DNA of 64,000 nucleotides from Microbacterium wangchenii (GCF_004564355.1 NZ_CP038266.1:2418001-2482000); one strand, 5' to 3'; numbered from the stretch's first letter, positions 26,729 to 35,968 are shown. Translations and numbers: made by a program. Notes: generated by a model not told the origin, from the sequence alone.

Positions 26729-26977
26729 TCAGGCGGACTTCGCCGGACCGCCTCCGCCGCGCGGGCGCAGGACCGCGGCAGCCGCCTTCATCGACGCCGG
26801 CCACGCGACCATCGTCAGGGCGAACGCGATCGGCCACGCGATGAGGAACTGCAGCGGCCACGCGGCCAGCCACTCGAGGGAGAACCCCGCGAAGATCAGG
26901 CCCATGATGCCCGACATGCAGGCGGCCATGATGAAGGTCATGAAGACCTGAGAGAGAAAGATGTGCTTCTTGCTCAT
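26729..26977 (-). CDS. DUF2798-family small membrane protein
   Basis: An 82-residue protein with two hydrophobic segments (IFLSQVFMTFIMAACMSGIMGL and WPLQFLIAWPIAFALTMV) joined by a short loop, matching DUF2798. AAAGGA lies at normal distance before the ATG at 26977, so the longer in-frame extension was rejected. Function unknown. Confidence 0.8.
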   Translation of the reverse strand: MSKKHIFLSQVFMTFIMAACMSGIMGLIFAGFSLEWLAAWPLQFLIAWPIAFALTMVAWPASMKAAAAVLRPRGGGGPAKSA

Positions 26978-27191
26978 CGTCCGTTCCTTTGTCCGGGACG
27001 ACGAAGCCGACGGGGGTCGCGGCGCCACCGTCCACATCGTTGATGGATCAGGCGCCACGGGTTCGCGCGGATGCGCGACGTCATCTCAGGAGGACCGAGG
27101 GCTGGAATAACCACACCAGCCTGAATCTTTCTGGCCTCCCGATTCTATCGCGACGACCGCGCCGGCCGATGTCACGCAGGCAGCCGCTGTC
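26978..27191. other. Intergenic region
   Basis: About 210 bp with the DUF2798 promoter expected. GGCTGG and CCAGCC around 27101-27125 can form a weak hairpin that may end the membrane-protein gene to the right. Nothing else is seen. Confidence 0.35.
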
Positions 27192-27899
27192 TCAATGATC
27201 CGGCCGGAGGAACGGCCGGGGCGCACGGGTGCGCCGCAGCGGGATGTACGTGCGCCACACACTCACGTAGCCGTAGCCGGAGTACCACACGAGCCCACCG
27301 AACAGCGCGAGACCGACCACGACGCCCACGCCCAGCGCCCAGCCGACCGATCCCCCGCCCACCGTGACCAGGGCGCCGGCGAACAGCCCCAGGACGCAGC
27401 CCTCGACGGCGAACAGCAGCATGGACGAGCTCCCGATCAGCACGCTCGGTCCCCGGCGGCGGAGGAACGAATAGGTCTGCTTCATCCCGTCCTGGTCGTC
27501 TGCGCTCGCAGCCAGGAGATACTTCTGCACCGCCGGATCGAGGTCGACATACGCACCGCGGAGCCGGTTCATCGCGACGACGTACATCATGTCCTCCTCG
27601 GCGACGTTCATCACGCGCACCACCGTCATGAACCCGATGAGGCACAGGAAGGCAAGGATCGCCAGCATCGCGGTCGCGAATCCGCCCGCGAATTCGGAGG
27701 CCTGCCGCAGGAGCCCGATCGTGACGAGCCCCGCCGACACGAGCGTGAGGAAGATCGTGATGCGCGTGAGCACCTCGCTCTGCGCCGTGCCGCGCGCGGC
27801 CAGCAGCCCCCAGTGCTCGGTGGCGAGGATCTGTGCTCGGCGGCTGAGCACGGCGTCGGATTCGGGCGGCGTGTCATCGGAAGGCGATGCCTCGCTCAT
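27192..27899 (-). CDS. Membrane protein, hypothetical (four helices)
   Basis: A 235-residue protein: acidic N-terminus, EHWGLLAARGTAQSEVLTRITIFLTLVSAG, two hydrophobic helices, a soluble middle with a conserved-looking EEDMMYVVAMNRLRGAYVDLDP segment, and two further helices. The ATG at 27899 was chosen; a GTG at 27914 overlaps the GGAGG sequence and is less likely. The fold resembles widespread small actinobacterial membrane proteins with no known role. Confidence 0.7.
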   Translation of the reverse strand: MSEASPSDDTPPESDAVLSRRAQILATEHWGLLAARGTAQSEVLTRITIFLTLVSAGLVTIGLLRQASEFAGGFATAMLAILAFLCLIGFMTVVRVMNVAEEDMMYVVAMNRLRGAYVDLDPAVQKYLLAASADDQDGMKQTYSFLRRRGPSVLIGSSSMLLFAVEGCVLGLFAGALVTVGGGSVGWALGVGVVVGLALFGGLVWYSGYGYVSVWRTYIPLRRTRAPRPFLRPDH

Positions 27900-28054
27900 G
27901 CCGACATTGTGCACCTCCCGACGGCCACGGGACAGGGAGCAGCGACCCCGGGACGCATGCAGCGCAGCTGCCGCGACGGCGGCAGCGCGTGGGGTCCCGT
28001 CAGACCCCGGCTAGCCTGGGATGAGCCCGCACGGCGGGCGAGGGAAGGCGCACA

Positions 28055-28402
28055 GTGAACATCACCTCACTCCGACGGTTCGTCGCCGTCGCGGAGGAAC
28101 TGCACTTCCCGCGCGCGGCCGAACAGCTGGGCATCCCGCTCGCCGCCCTCTACTCCACGATCGAGAAGCTGGAGGAGGAGGTCGGCCAGCCCCTCTTCGC
28201 CCGCGGCAAGGGGAAGACGCAGCTCACCAAGGCCGGCACCCTTCTGCTGGCCGAGGCGACCGAGCGCATCGCGGCGGCGCCACCGCCGGCGGCCAAGCCC
28301 GTCGCTCCGGCCGGAGGCAAGGCCAAGGCGTCCAAGGGCCGGGGTCGCGCCCCGGTCGTGAAGGGTCAGCCGAAGCCGTTCAAGAAGCGGCAGGGGCGCT
28401 GA
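28055..28402 (+). CDS. LysR-type DNA-binding domain protein without effector domain
   Basis: A 115-residue protein. Residues 1-65 are a complete LysR winged HTH (ITSLRRFVAVAEELHFPRAAEQLG..., LFARGKGKTQLTKAGTLLL). Residues 75-115 are an Ala/Pro/Lys-rich basic tail ending PFKKRQGR instead of the usual 200-residue ligand domain. The frame ends with a clean stop and there is no remnant of an effector domain before the next gene, so it looks like a stable short form rather than a fresh truncation. It may act as a nucleoid-like or constitutive DNA-binding protein. GTG start. Confidence 0.8.
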   Translation: MNITSLRRFVAVAEELHFPRAAEQLGIPLAALYSTIEKLEEEVGQPLFARGKGKTQLTKAGTLLLAEATERIAAAPPPAAKPVAPAGGKAKASKGRGRAPVVKGQPKPFKKRQGR

Positions 28403-28418
28403 AGCGCCGCATCCCCGT

Positions 28419-30080
28419 CTACGCCTCGGTGACGCGTCCGTCCTCGACCCGCCAGTGCCGGTCGGTGTGCACCGTCGCCAGCATCCGCCGGTCATGGGTG
28501 ACCAGCAGCAGCGTTCCCTCGTAGGACTCCAGCGCCTGCTCGAGCTGCTCGATGGCGGGGAGGTCGAGGTGGTTGGTGGGTTCGTCCAGGACCAGGACGT
28601 TGACCCCGCGCGCCTGGAGCAGCGCGAGGGATGCGCGCGTGCGCTCGCCCGGTGACAGCTCGTCGACCGGACGGTTCACGTGGTCGGCCTTGAGCCCGAA
28701 CTTGGCCAGCAGCGTGCGCACCTCACCGGATGCCATCTCCGGGACGAGCGACTCGAACGCCGCGGCCAGGGGCTGGGAGCCGGCCAGCAGGGAGCGGGCC
28801 TGGTCGATCTCGCCGATCTGCACGCTCGCGCCGAGGCTCGCCGTTCCCTCGTCGGGCGCTTGCCTGCCCAGGAGCACGCGCAGGAGCGTCGACTTGCCGG
28901 CGCCGTTGGGTCCGGTGATACCGATGCGCTCCCCCGCGTTGACCTGCAGCGACACGGGGCCCAGCGTGAAGTCCCCCTGCCGCACGACCGCGCCGCCGAG
29001 GGCCGACACCACGGAGCTGGAACGGGGCGCCGCACCGATCGTGAACTCCAGCTGCCATTCCTTGCGGGGCTCCTCGACCTCGTCCAGGCGCGCGATACGG
29101 CTCTCCATCTGCCGCACCTTCTGGGCCTGCTTCTCGCTGGACTCGGTCGCGGCCCTGCGCCGGATCTTGTCGTTGTCCGGAGCCTTCCGCATCGCGTTGC
29201 GCACACCCTGGCTCGACCATTCGCGCTGGGTGCGCGCCCGTGAGACGAGATCGGCCTTCTTCTCCGCGAACTCGTCGTACTTCTCCCGCGCGTGCCGCCG
29301 GAGGGTCGCGCGCTCCTCCAGGTAGGCGTCGTAGCCGCCGCCGAAGACGCGGTTGGCGCTCTGCGCGAGGTCGAGCTCCAGCACGCGCGTCACGCACCGG
29401 GCGAGGAACTCGCGGTCATGGCTGACGAGCACCACCCCGCCCCGCAGTCCCCGCACGAATGACTCGAGGCGCTCGAGCCCGTCCAGGTCGAGATCGTTGG
29501 TGGGCTCGTCCAGCAGCACGATGTCGAAGCGCGAGAGCAGCAGCGCGGCGAGGCCGACGCGGGCCGCCTGGCCGCCCGAGAGCGAGGTCATGAGGGCGTT
29601 CTCCGGCGCACCGCCGAGGTCCAGGCCCAGGTCGGCGAGCACGACGGGCAGTCGCTCGTCCAGGTCTGCGGCACCGCTGGCAAGCCAGCGCTCCAGGGCG
29701 CTGGAGTACGCATCGGAAGGATCGACGCCGGGCTCAGCCAGAGACGGATTGCCGAGCGCTGCGGCTGCGGCATCCATGTCTCTCGTCGCCTCCGCGCACC
29801 CCGTCCTGCGGGCGATGTAGGCGGAGACCGTCTCCCCGGGTACGCGCTCGTGCTCCTGCGGCAGCCAGCCCACGAAGGCGTCGGCCGGCGTGAGCGAGAC
29901 GGTGCCGGCCTGCGGCTCGTCGATGCCCGCGAGCAGTCGCAGCAGCGTGGACTTGCCGGCGCCGTTCGCACCGACGACTCCGACGACATCCCCGGGTGCC
30001 ACGGTCAGGTCGAGGGAGTCGAAGAGCGTGCGGTGGCCGTACCCGCCGGCAAGGTTCGAGGCGACGAGTGTTGCGGTCAT
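28419..30080 (-). CDS. ABC-F family ATPase
   Basis: A 553-residue soluble protein with two ABC domains and no membrane part. First domain: Walker A GANGAGKST, signature SGGQAARVGLA, Walker B LLDEPTNDLD. A charged linker follows (around residues 250-310, rich in Arg/Lys/Glu). Second domain: GPNGAGKST, LSPGERTRASLALL, VLDEPTNHLD. ABC-F proteins act on the ribosome, as translation factors or as antibiotic-resistance proteins that clear drugs. Which role applies here is not visible. Confidence 0.92.
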   Translation of the reverse strand: MTATLVASNLAGGYGHRTLFDSLDLTVAPGDVVGVVGANGAGKSTLLRLLAGIDEPQAGTVSLTPADAFVGWLPQEHERVPGETVSAYIARRTGCAEATRDMDAAAAALGNPSLAEPGVDPSDAYSSALERWLASGAADLDERLPVVLADLGLDLGGAPENALMTSLSGGQAARVGLAALLLSRFDIVLLDEPTNDLDLDGLERLESFVRGLRGGVVLVSHDREFLARCVTRVLELDLAQSANRVFGGGYDAYLEERATLRRHAREKYDEFAEKKADLVSRARTQREWSSQGVRNAMRKAPDNDKIRRRAATESSEKQAQKVRQMESRIARLDEVEEPRKEWQLEFTIGAAPRSSSVVSALGGAVVRQGDFTLGPVSLQVNAGERIGITGPNGAGKSTLLRVLLGRQAPDEGTASLGASVQIGEIDQARSLLAGSQPLAAAFESLVPEMASGEVRTLLAKFGLKADHVNRPVDELSPGERTRASLALLQARGVNVLVLDEPTNHLDLPAIEQLEQALESYEGTLLLVTHDRRMLATVHTDRHWRVEDGRVTEA

Positions 30081-30127
30081 CCTTCGATCCTGTCACCCGC
30101 ACGCCCGTGCAGCCGTCCGCGGCACCC

Positions 30128-30655
30128 CTACGAATCCCACGTCGGGGCGGTGGCTCGCCGACGGGGAATGGGCTGACCGGGCCGCAGCTCCCGCAAACCC
30201 ACCCACGCGCCCGCGTTCAACCCGACGACCAGGACGGTGAGCGCGACGAGATTGAAGACGCTCCCCGCGACGCTCCATCCGGACGCCTCGGGCTGCAGCA
30301 TCACGAGCACCGCTGCGGCTGCCCGGTCGATCACGAGAGCCGCGGTGGGCACGCCGACCACGACCCACAGGTCAGGCGACCGGCGAACGGTGAGCCACAG
30401 GATCCAGAAGACGGCGGCGCCGAGCATCAGCATCGACGTGAGCAGGAGCGGGAGGGCGGGGACCGCTCCGAGGACCTCACCGCCCCCGCGCCGCGAGAGC
30501 AGGGTGACCCCGACCCGTCCGGCGCTCAACGAAGCCGCGGCGACGGCGACATTCGCGGCCGCGTACGCCAGCCCCACGCCACCCAGCCAGCCGATCAGCA
30601 CGCGGGGGGCGAAGACGCGCACGTTCGCGGAGAGCCACCGCCGCGCCGTACGCAT
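30128..30655 (-). CDS. Membrane protein, paralogue of 43363-43908
   Basis: A 175-residue protein with four hydrophobic segments and a basic start (MRTARRWLSANVRVFAPRVL). It shares an overall pattern with the protein at 43363-43908: W-x-x-N-x-V/K-V-x-x-P-R-x-V, SGWSVAGSVFN versus SGWGIAGGVFN, and WVGLRELRPGQPIP versus WLGLRALREGKPAP. The pair therefore arose by duplication. Function unknown. Confidence 0.72.
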   Translation of the reverse strand: MRTARRWLSANVRVFAPRVLIGWLGGVGLAYAAANVAVAAASLSAGRVGVTLLSRRGGGEVLGAVPALPLLLTSMLMLGAAVFWILWLTVRRSPDLWVVVGVPTAALVIDRAAAAVLVMLQPEASGWSVAGSVFNLVALTVLVVGLNAGAWVGLRELRPGQPIPRRRATAPTWDS

Positions 30656-30698
30656 CGCCCCATTGTGTCAAAGCGGCGCCCGGCGGCGCGCCCGACGC

Positions 30699-30917
30699 TC
30701 AGCGGCGGTGGCGGATGCCGACGCTGAAGTAGGCCAGCGGCCCGATCCAGTTCACCAGGATGGCGGGGATCCATGCCTGCTTGGGCCCGCGCACCTCGTC
30801 GGCGTCGCGGAACGCGAGATCCCAGAACGCCAGGAACGCGAACGCCACCTGCACGACGCCCAGGGCTCCGACGCCGATCTTCGCTCCGGTGGACAGCCGG
30901 GTGTGTGTCTTGGTCAT
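30699..30917 (-). CDS. Small membrane protein with PLDc_N-like domain
   Basis: A 72-residue protein with two hydrophobic segments. The C-terminal part, PKQAWIPAILVNWIGPLAYFSVG, matches the phospholipase D nuclease N-terminal (PLDc_N) motif found in many small actinobacterial membrane proteins. GGAAGG lies just upstream of the ATG at 30917; a longer in-frame extension was rejected for lack of an RBS. Function unknown. Confidence 0.75.
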   Translation of the reverse strand: MTKTHTRLSTGAKIGVGALGVVQVAFAFLAFWDLAFRDADEVRGPKQAWIPAILVNWIGPLAYFSVGIRHRR

Positions 30918-31004
30918 CGTGCGCCTTCCCGTCGTGGGTTCTTCCATCCTGCCCCCTGAACGCGGGATACGCACTCCTGCCCGAAACACGGTCCGGCGCA
31001 GCCC

Positions 31005-31172
31005 TCACTCCTCCGCTGCGGCGGCCTTCTCCTGACGCACGCGCACGACGCGCGAGATGGAGAGGAGGGCGAGCCCGGCGACCACGAGGGTCCAGGCCGA
31101 CACCCATCCTTGGGCCACCGTCGCTCCGGTGGTGGCGAGCACGCCGAGGCTGGTCGCGTTCAACTGGTACAT
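31005..31172 (-). CDS. Small single-pass membrane protein downstream of the glycosyltransferase
   Basis: A 55-residue protein with a hydrophobic segment (WTLVVAGLALLSISRVV) and charged tail RVRQEKAAAAEE. AAAGGAGATCC gives a very strong ribosome binding site before the ATG at 31172. It starts 30 bp after the broken glycosyltransferase frame, in the same direction, so the two look like one operon. It may be a partner peptide of that enzyme; this is inference from position only. Confidence 0.6.
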   Translation of the reverse strand: MYQLNATSLGVLATTGATVAQGWVSAWTLVVAGLALLSISRVVRVRQEKAAAAEE

Positions 31173-31201
31173 GGTGGATCTCCTTTCGGTGCGGATGTCC
31201 G

Positions 31202-32299
31202 TCAGGCGGACGAGACGGCTGCCGGGGCCGGCGTCACGTGGTTCCACGCCGTGTCCCGGTGAAGCACGCTGAGGATCGCGGCGTGGACGAAGGCCGTCTG
31301 GAGGGCGATGTCGTATCCGATCTCGGGGAGCACCGCTGCGGCCACCCATCGGCCCTCTGCCCCGACGGGCCACACCGTCACAAGGCGTTCGACCACGAAG
31401 ATGCATCATCCGATGACGAGCCAGAACGGCCGCACTGTGAAGGTGCCGCTGGTCAGCGCCAGGCCGGTGAGGGCGAGCAGCAGCGCGATCGTGATGATGC
31501 CGGTGCCGATCATCAGCTGCTGTCCGATGTAGCGGAGGGTGACACGCGTCACGCCGTATTCGCGGAGGTTGTCCAGCATCCCCTTGTACCAGCGCACCCG
31601 CTGACGGTGCAGGTCGCCCCACGTCGGCATGAGCTCGGTGGTGCACGTGCACGCGGCCGGTGCCGTCATCATTTAGCCACAGGATTTGAGGGCGAGGGTC
31701 AGCTCCGAGTCCTCGATGATGGCCGACCGGTCGTACACGTCACCGGCGGTGCCGGGGATGTCGGATCCGCGGTGGGCGGCGACGTCCCGCAGAGCGCTGT
31801 ATCGGAACACCGACGCCGTGCCCGTCACGACGCTGACGCGGTGGGTCGATTCGATCTGGGTCCGGTAACGGATGTACTCGTTCGCCTGGAACTGCTGGAG
31901 GAGGCCCGACGGCTTCTCTCCGACGAACAGCCCGCTGACGGCACCCATCCGCGGATCACGCGCGACCTCACGCAGCGCCGTCTCGATGAAACGGGGCGAC
32001 AGCCGCGTGTCGGCATCGACGACCATCACGAACCGGGGCGGTGCCGCCTCGAGCCGGGCCAGCGCCTGGTTGAGCGCGCCCGCCTTGCGGTGGGTGTTCC
32101 CCACGGTGCACATCACCTCCGCACCCAGGTCCTCGGCGACCGAGGCGGTGCCGTCGTCACAGTTGTCGGCCACGACGATGACGCGCTCGGGAGCGGCCGT
32201 CTGCCGTTGGAGGGCCCGCAGGGTGGGGCCGAGGGCGTCTTCCTCATTGTGCGCGGGGATGAGCACCGTGAGGACGTTGCCGGCGACCCTCGCAACCAT
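31202..32299 (-). pseudogene. Family-2 glycosyltransferase interrupted by two in-frame stops
   Basis: A 366-codon frame encoding a membrane GT2. Fragment A (31673-32299) has ARVAGNVLTVLIPAHNEEDAL, VADNCDDGT, MVVDADTR and the end of the GT-A domain. Fragment B (31406-31672) has TTELMPTWGDLHRQRVRWYKG (the QxxRW motif) and a membrane segment. Fragment C (31202-31405) has further membrane segments. All share one frame, separated only by TAA at 31675-31673 and TGA at 31408-31406; there is no frameshift. TAA is directly followed by ATGATG. The start has AGGAGG at good distance. It is either a nonsense pseudogene or a gene split into coupled pieces. Confidence 0.8.
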
Positions 32300-32504
32300 C
32301 CCACACGCCTCCTGTTCTGAGACTGATCCGCGTCTTTCGCGACATAGATCTCAACGCAGCGAGGGAGGCGGCTTCGTGGTGGGAGCACCTGATGGAGTAC
32401 CGGGAGGGGCACGCACCAGCACTGCCGCGCGGGAGATGAGCACCGGGTGCGGGCGCGGTGTGCACGGCACGCGGATTCGACGGATGCGGCGGAGCCGCGG
32501 CCGG
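32300..32504. other. Intergenic region upstream of the glycosyltransferase
   Basis: About 205 bp between the LuxR-type regulator stop and the glycosyltransferase start. It probably holds the glycosyltransferase promoter. No clear -35/-10 pair or protein-like frame is seen. Confidence 0.35.
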
Positions 32505-35096
32505 TCAGAGGAGCGAGGCGAGCTCGTCGCGAGAGGTGATGCCGAGCTTGCGGAAGATGCGGTAGACGTGGTTGTCGACGGTGCGCTCGCTCACCACGAG
32601 CCGTCGGGACACCTCCCGGTTGCTGAGTCCCTCGACGATGAGACGCGCCACCTCGAGTTCGCGCGCCGTCAGCTGGGCCTCGGGGGCGAGCACGTCCGGT
32701 GCGAGCAGCCGCAGGTCATCGCCGTAGTCACGGACGAGCCGGCGCAGGTCGGCCGACGCCGACGCGGCCGCCTCGGCGTCGCCGGCCTCCCGGAGAAGCT
32801 CGATCGCCCGGGCGCGGGCGCGGGTGGCGTGCAGGACGAGGCCGCGGGAGCGGAGCAGGTCGGCGCTGCGCAGAAGACCGCGCGGGGAGCGGGCCGCGGC
32901 ACTCTCCAGATATTCCGCGATGGCCGGCAGGATCAGACCTTGGCCTGCCCTGGCCACCTGGATCAGGCGTGCGGCCCGCTCGTCGTCGACGTGGAGATCG
33001 ATGAGCCAGGCACCGTCGAAGGCCGCGGCCAGGAAGTGCCCCTCGTCGATGAGGGTCTCCACCCGCCGCCACGCACGCTGGGTCGCGGCAGCGGCCGGCT
33101 GCCCCTCGGCGACGGCGAGCGCCGCGGACGCCGGTTCGGCCGCCGTCAGGGGGAACGGCCCGCCGGCGGCGCCCTCCAGCTGGGCGATCATCGAACGTGC
33201 GCTGCGGTGGTTCCGCTCCAGAAGCGACAGCAGGGTGGCCAGCGTCAGCAGCCCGGCACGAGAGGCCGGTCGCAGCGGCGCGGGAGCGTTGATGGCGAAG
33301 AGCCCGGTGAGCTGGGCGCGCAGGCTCGACAGCCGGCCCTGCAGGAGCAGCCCCAGCCCCAGGACATACCCGTGCGGCTCGATCAGGGCGCGGTCGAGCG
33401 TCCCTCGTGCGATGTCGAGCTGACGGGCCGCCCGACCGATCGCCCCGTCGATGTCTCCGGCGCACAGCTGACCGAGGGGAACGAGCGCGTCGGGGTCGTA
33501 CCGGGTCGGATCGGTGGGTGACACACCGGAGAACTCGGCGGCGGCATCGTCCACCCGCCCGCCGGCGAGGAGGATCTCCCCGCGCACCATGCGGATCACA
33601 TCGACAGCGGTCAGCGCGGGCAGCCCGAGCGCGTCGCCCTCCCCCGTCGCCGCTGCCGGTCCCGGTTCGGGCAGGGCGGGCAGTACTGCGGCCTGCCCGG
33701 CCCCGGCGATCAGTCCGATGTGCTGCCCGATCGCGGCGAGGACCGCACCCGCGCGTGGCACCGCCTGCTCGGCGCGAGCGAGCACGGCCGCGCCGGCACC
33801 GACATCGCCCGCCACGAGCGCGCGATACATCGCCTCCCACCCGGCCAGACGCACCATGTCGAGTTCGGACGGGTGCGCGCGTGCGGCGGCGAGAACCCTC
33901 TCGATCTCGTCGGGCGGCGCCGCGTGGTCGAGCAGGGCGTGCACGTACAGCACGGCCGTGGCATCCGTCGGATCGGTCTCCCACTCGGTGCGGCAGCGCG
34001 CGACGCGCGCGGCGGTGTTCTCGCGCAGCACTCGCCCGAGGATGGCGGCGGCTTCCGGGGACGACGACCAGCGCAGGGGCCTGCGGACGAGCGGGCGGGC
34101 AGGCAGGTCGTGCGGCCCGGGGGCGCTTCGCCGCAGAGCCGCGGCGGCGACCTCCGCCGCACGTCGGCGCCGCACCCCGTGCGGGTCGTGCCGGAGGTGG
34201 TCCTCCAGCAGCGGCGGGAACAGCGCACCCAGCATGCGGTCCTCCTCCTGGACGAAGCGGAACAGTCCGCGATCGTCCAGGCTGGTCGCGACATGCCACG
34301 GCACCACGTCGCGGACCGACTCGACATCGGTCGGCCCGGCCTCGGCGAGCACGCGCAGCGCGTCCTTCTCCTCGTCGGTGAGCCCCTGGGTCAGGCGTCC
34401 GACGACGACGGCCAGCGCCGGGGTCCACAGGTCCTCACCGGCCGACCAGGAGGAACCGTCGAAGACCAGCCTCCCCTCGCGGCGTGCCTCGACGGCGATC
34501 GAGCGCGCGATGCCGGGCAGGCCGCCCGACAGGGCGTAGATGCGCCCCGCCGCATCCGTCTGCACATCCCCGCCGAGGGCATCCGCGACGAGATGATGCA
34601 CATCCTCGAACGGGAGCGTGGGCAGCCACAGCGCCGTCGTCTCCACGCGGCCCGTGAGCACGTCCAGCGCAGACGCCCCGGGAAAGGGGGGCCGGACCGT
34701 GGCGACCGCGGTGATGTCATGCTGCGAGAGCGCGGCGGCGATGACACCAGCGGAGGTCTCATCGAGCAGGTCGGCATCCTCCAGGAGCAGCAGTGCGGGC
34801 CCTGTCGCCGCCCGCGCCGACAGCGCCTGGACGGTCGCGGCGAGCCCCGCCAAGGGCCCGGCACCCGGAATCGTGGATGCGGCGATGCCGGCGAGTGCGA
34901 GGGACTCCAGCGGGCGTCCCCGCGCGCCGGGCACCTCGATGACGCTCCACTCGCGGCGCTCGAATCGTTCGCGGACCCGGGCGAGCAGCCACCGGCGCCC
35001 CGACCCGGGAAGACCCACGGCCACGACGGAGGCGCGGGATTGGACGGCCTCGCTGACACTGTCGGTCACGGCCGAGCGGAGGTCTGGGCGCGCCAT
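32505..35096 (-). CDS. Large LuxR-family regulator with degenerate NTPase domain
   Basis: An 863-residue protein resembling the LAL/MalT architecture: N-terminal AAA/STAND-like region, long helical middle (probably TPR-like, residues about 300-790), and a C-terminal LuxR HTH (LTARELEVARLIVEGLSNREVSRR..., RTVDNHVYRIFRKLG). The P-loop reads GLPGSGRRW, so the Walker A Lys and Ser/Thr are replaced by Arg, while the Walker B LLLLEDADLLDE is kept. ATP binding may be lost or altered. A GTG directly before the ATG is an alternative start. It lies upstream of the broken glycosyltransferase and may control it. Confidence 0.85.
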   Translation of the reverse strand: MARPDLRSAVTDSVSEAVQSRASVVAVGLPGSGRRWLLARVRERFERREWSVIEVPGARGRPLESLALAGIAASTIPGAGPLAGLAATVQALSARAATGPALLLLEDADLLDETSAGVIAAALSQHDITAVATVRPPFPGASALDVLTGRVETTALWLPTLPFEDVHHLVADALGGDVQTDAAGRIYALSGGLPGIARSIAVEARREGRLVFDGSSWSAGEDLWTPALAVVVGRLTQGLTDEEKDALRVLAEAGPTDVESVRDVVPWHVATSLDDRGLFRFVQEEDRMLGALFPPLLEDHLRHDPHGVRRRRAAEVAAAALRRSAPGPHDLPARPLVRRPLRWSSSPEAAAILGRVLRENTAARVARCRTEWETDPTDATAVLYVHALLDHAAPPDEIERVLAAARAHPSELDMVRLAGWEAMYRALVAGDVGAGAAVLARAEQAVPRAGAVLAAIGQHIGLIAGAGQAAVLPALPEPGPAAATGEGDALGLPALTAVDVIRMVRGEILLAGGRVDDAAAEFSGVSPTDPTRYDPDALVPLGQLCAGDIDGAIGRAARQLDIARGTLDRALIEPHGYVLGLGLLLQGRLSSLRAQLTGLFAINAPAPLRPASRAGLLTLATLLSLLERNHRSARSMIAQLEGAAGGPFPLTAAEPASAALAVAEGQPAAAATQRAWRRVETLIDEGHFLAAAFDGAWLIDLHVDDERAARLIQVARAGQGLILPAIAEYLESAAARSPRGLLRSADLLRSRGLVLHATRARARAIELLREAGDAEAAASASADLRRLVRDYGDDLRLLAPDVLAPEAQLTARELEVARLIVEGLSNREVSRRLVVSERTVDNHVYRIFRKLGITSRDELASLL

Positions 35097-35200
35097 CACC
35101 CCACTATGCGGGTGAGAACGCCCCGGGCATAAGGGTCGCGCACGTCCCGGTCACGGCTTCCGGACGGTGCACAGGCTCCGGGGTCGGTGTGGGGGAACGG

Positions 35201-35968
35201 TCAGTCCCAGGCGAGGTAGTCCTCGATCTGCATGCCGATCTCCCCCGGGTGCGTCATCGGGAACAGGTAGCCGCCCCCGTCGATGCGCGCCGCGCTGGCC
35301 CGGTCGGCGGCGGATGCCTGCAGCCGATCGCCGTTCGCCGGCACGGTGACGCGGTCGTCTGTGCCCTGCAGGATCAGCACCGGCAGGCTCGGGGCCAGCG
35401 GCACCCACTCCTCCTCCGCGGTGGCGGCCAGGGCCGCCGTCTGCATCGGCTCGACGGCGTTCGCGCGCGCGCGGGAGAAGACGTTCCACGCCCACGTCGG
35501 ATCGACGCCGCCGCCGGCCAGAACGGGCATGGCCTCCAGGGGCGCCGCATCCGTGAACGCGGCCTGCAGCGCCTCGGCGACGTCGGCGGCCACCGGCTCG
35601 CCGCCCTCCACACCCAGCAGGAGGATCCCCTCGGTGCGGTCGGGGTGATCCAGCGCGACCGTGCGGGCGACCGCGCCGCCGAACGCGTGCCCGCCGATCC
35701 ACGCGGAGTCCAGGCTCAGCTGATCGAGTACGTCGACGACGTCCTGCGCCAGGTCGTGCATCGTGACCGCGGCATCCGATACCGGCGTGCGGGAGCCGAT
35801 CCGCACGATGCGGAAGCCTTCTTCGACCAGGACGTGGGCGAGCGTGCCGAGGTAGGAAATGTTCAGCCCCCGGCCGGGCAGCAGCACCACCGCCGGCCCC
35901 TCGCCCTCGTCGACGAAGGGGATGGCGCGGCCATCGGGTTCGAAGGTCTGGGGCGTCGCGAGCGTCAT
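35201..35968 (-). CDS. Alpha/beta-hydrolase-fold protein lacking the serine nucleophile
   Basis: A 255-residue alpha/beta hydrolase. The oxyanion strand is VVLLPGRGLN, the nucleophile elbow reads GGHAFGG with Ala95 where Ser is expected, the acid region is LQGTDDRVTVP, and the C-terminal His is in PMTHPGE. The Ala codon is GCG, one base from TCG (Ser). Ser-less subfamilies with GHAFG are known in this fold, so it may be a natural non-hydrolase member (binding, lyase or cofactor-free function) rather than a dead enzyme. Ribosome binding site is weak. Confidence 0.82.
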   Translation of the reverse strand: MTLATPQTFEPDGRAIPFVDEGEGPAVVLLPGRGLNISYLGTLAHVLVEEGFRIVRIGSRTPVSDAAVTMHDLAQDVVDVLDQLSLDSAWIGGHAFGGAVARTVALDHPDRTEGILLLGVEGGEPVAADVAEALQAAFTDAAPLEAMPVLAGGGVDPTWAWNVFSRARANAVEPMQTAALAATAEEEWVPLAPSLPVLILQGTDDRVTVPANGDRLQASAADRASAARIDGGGYLFPMTHPGEIGMQIEDYLAWD

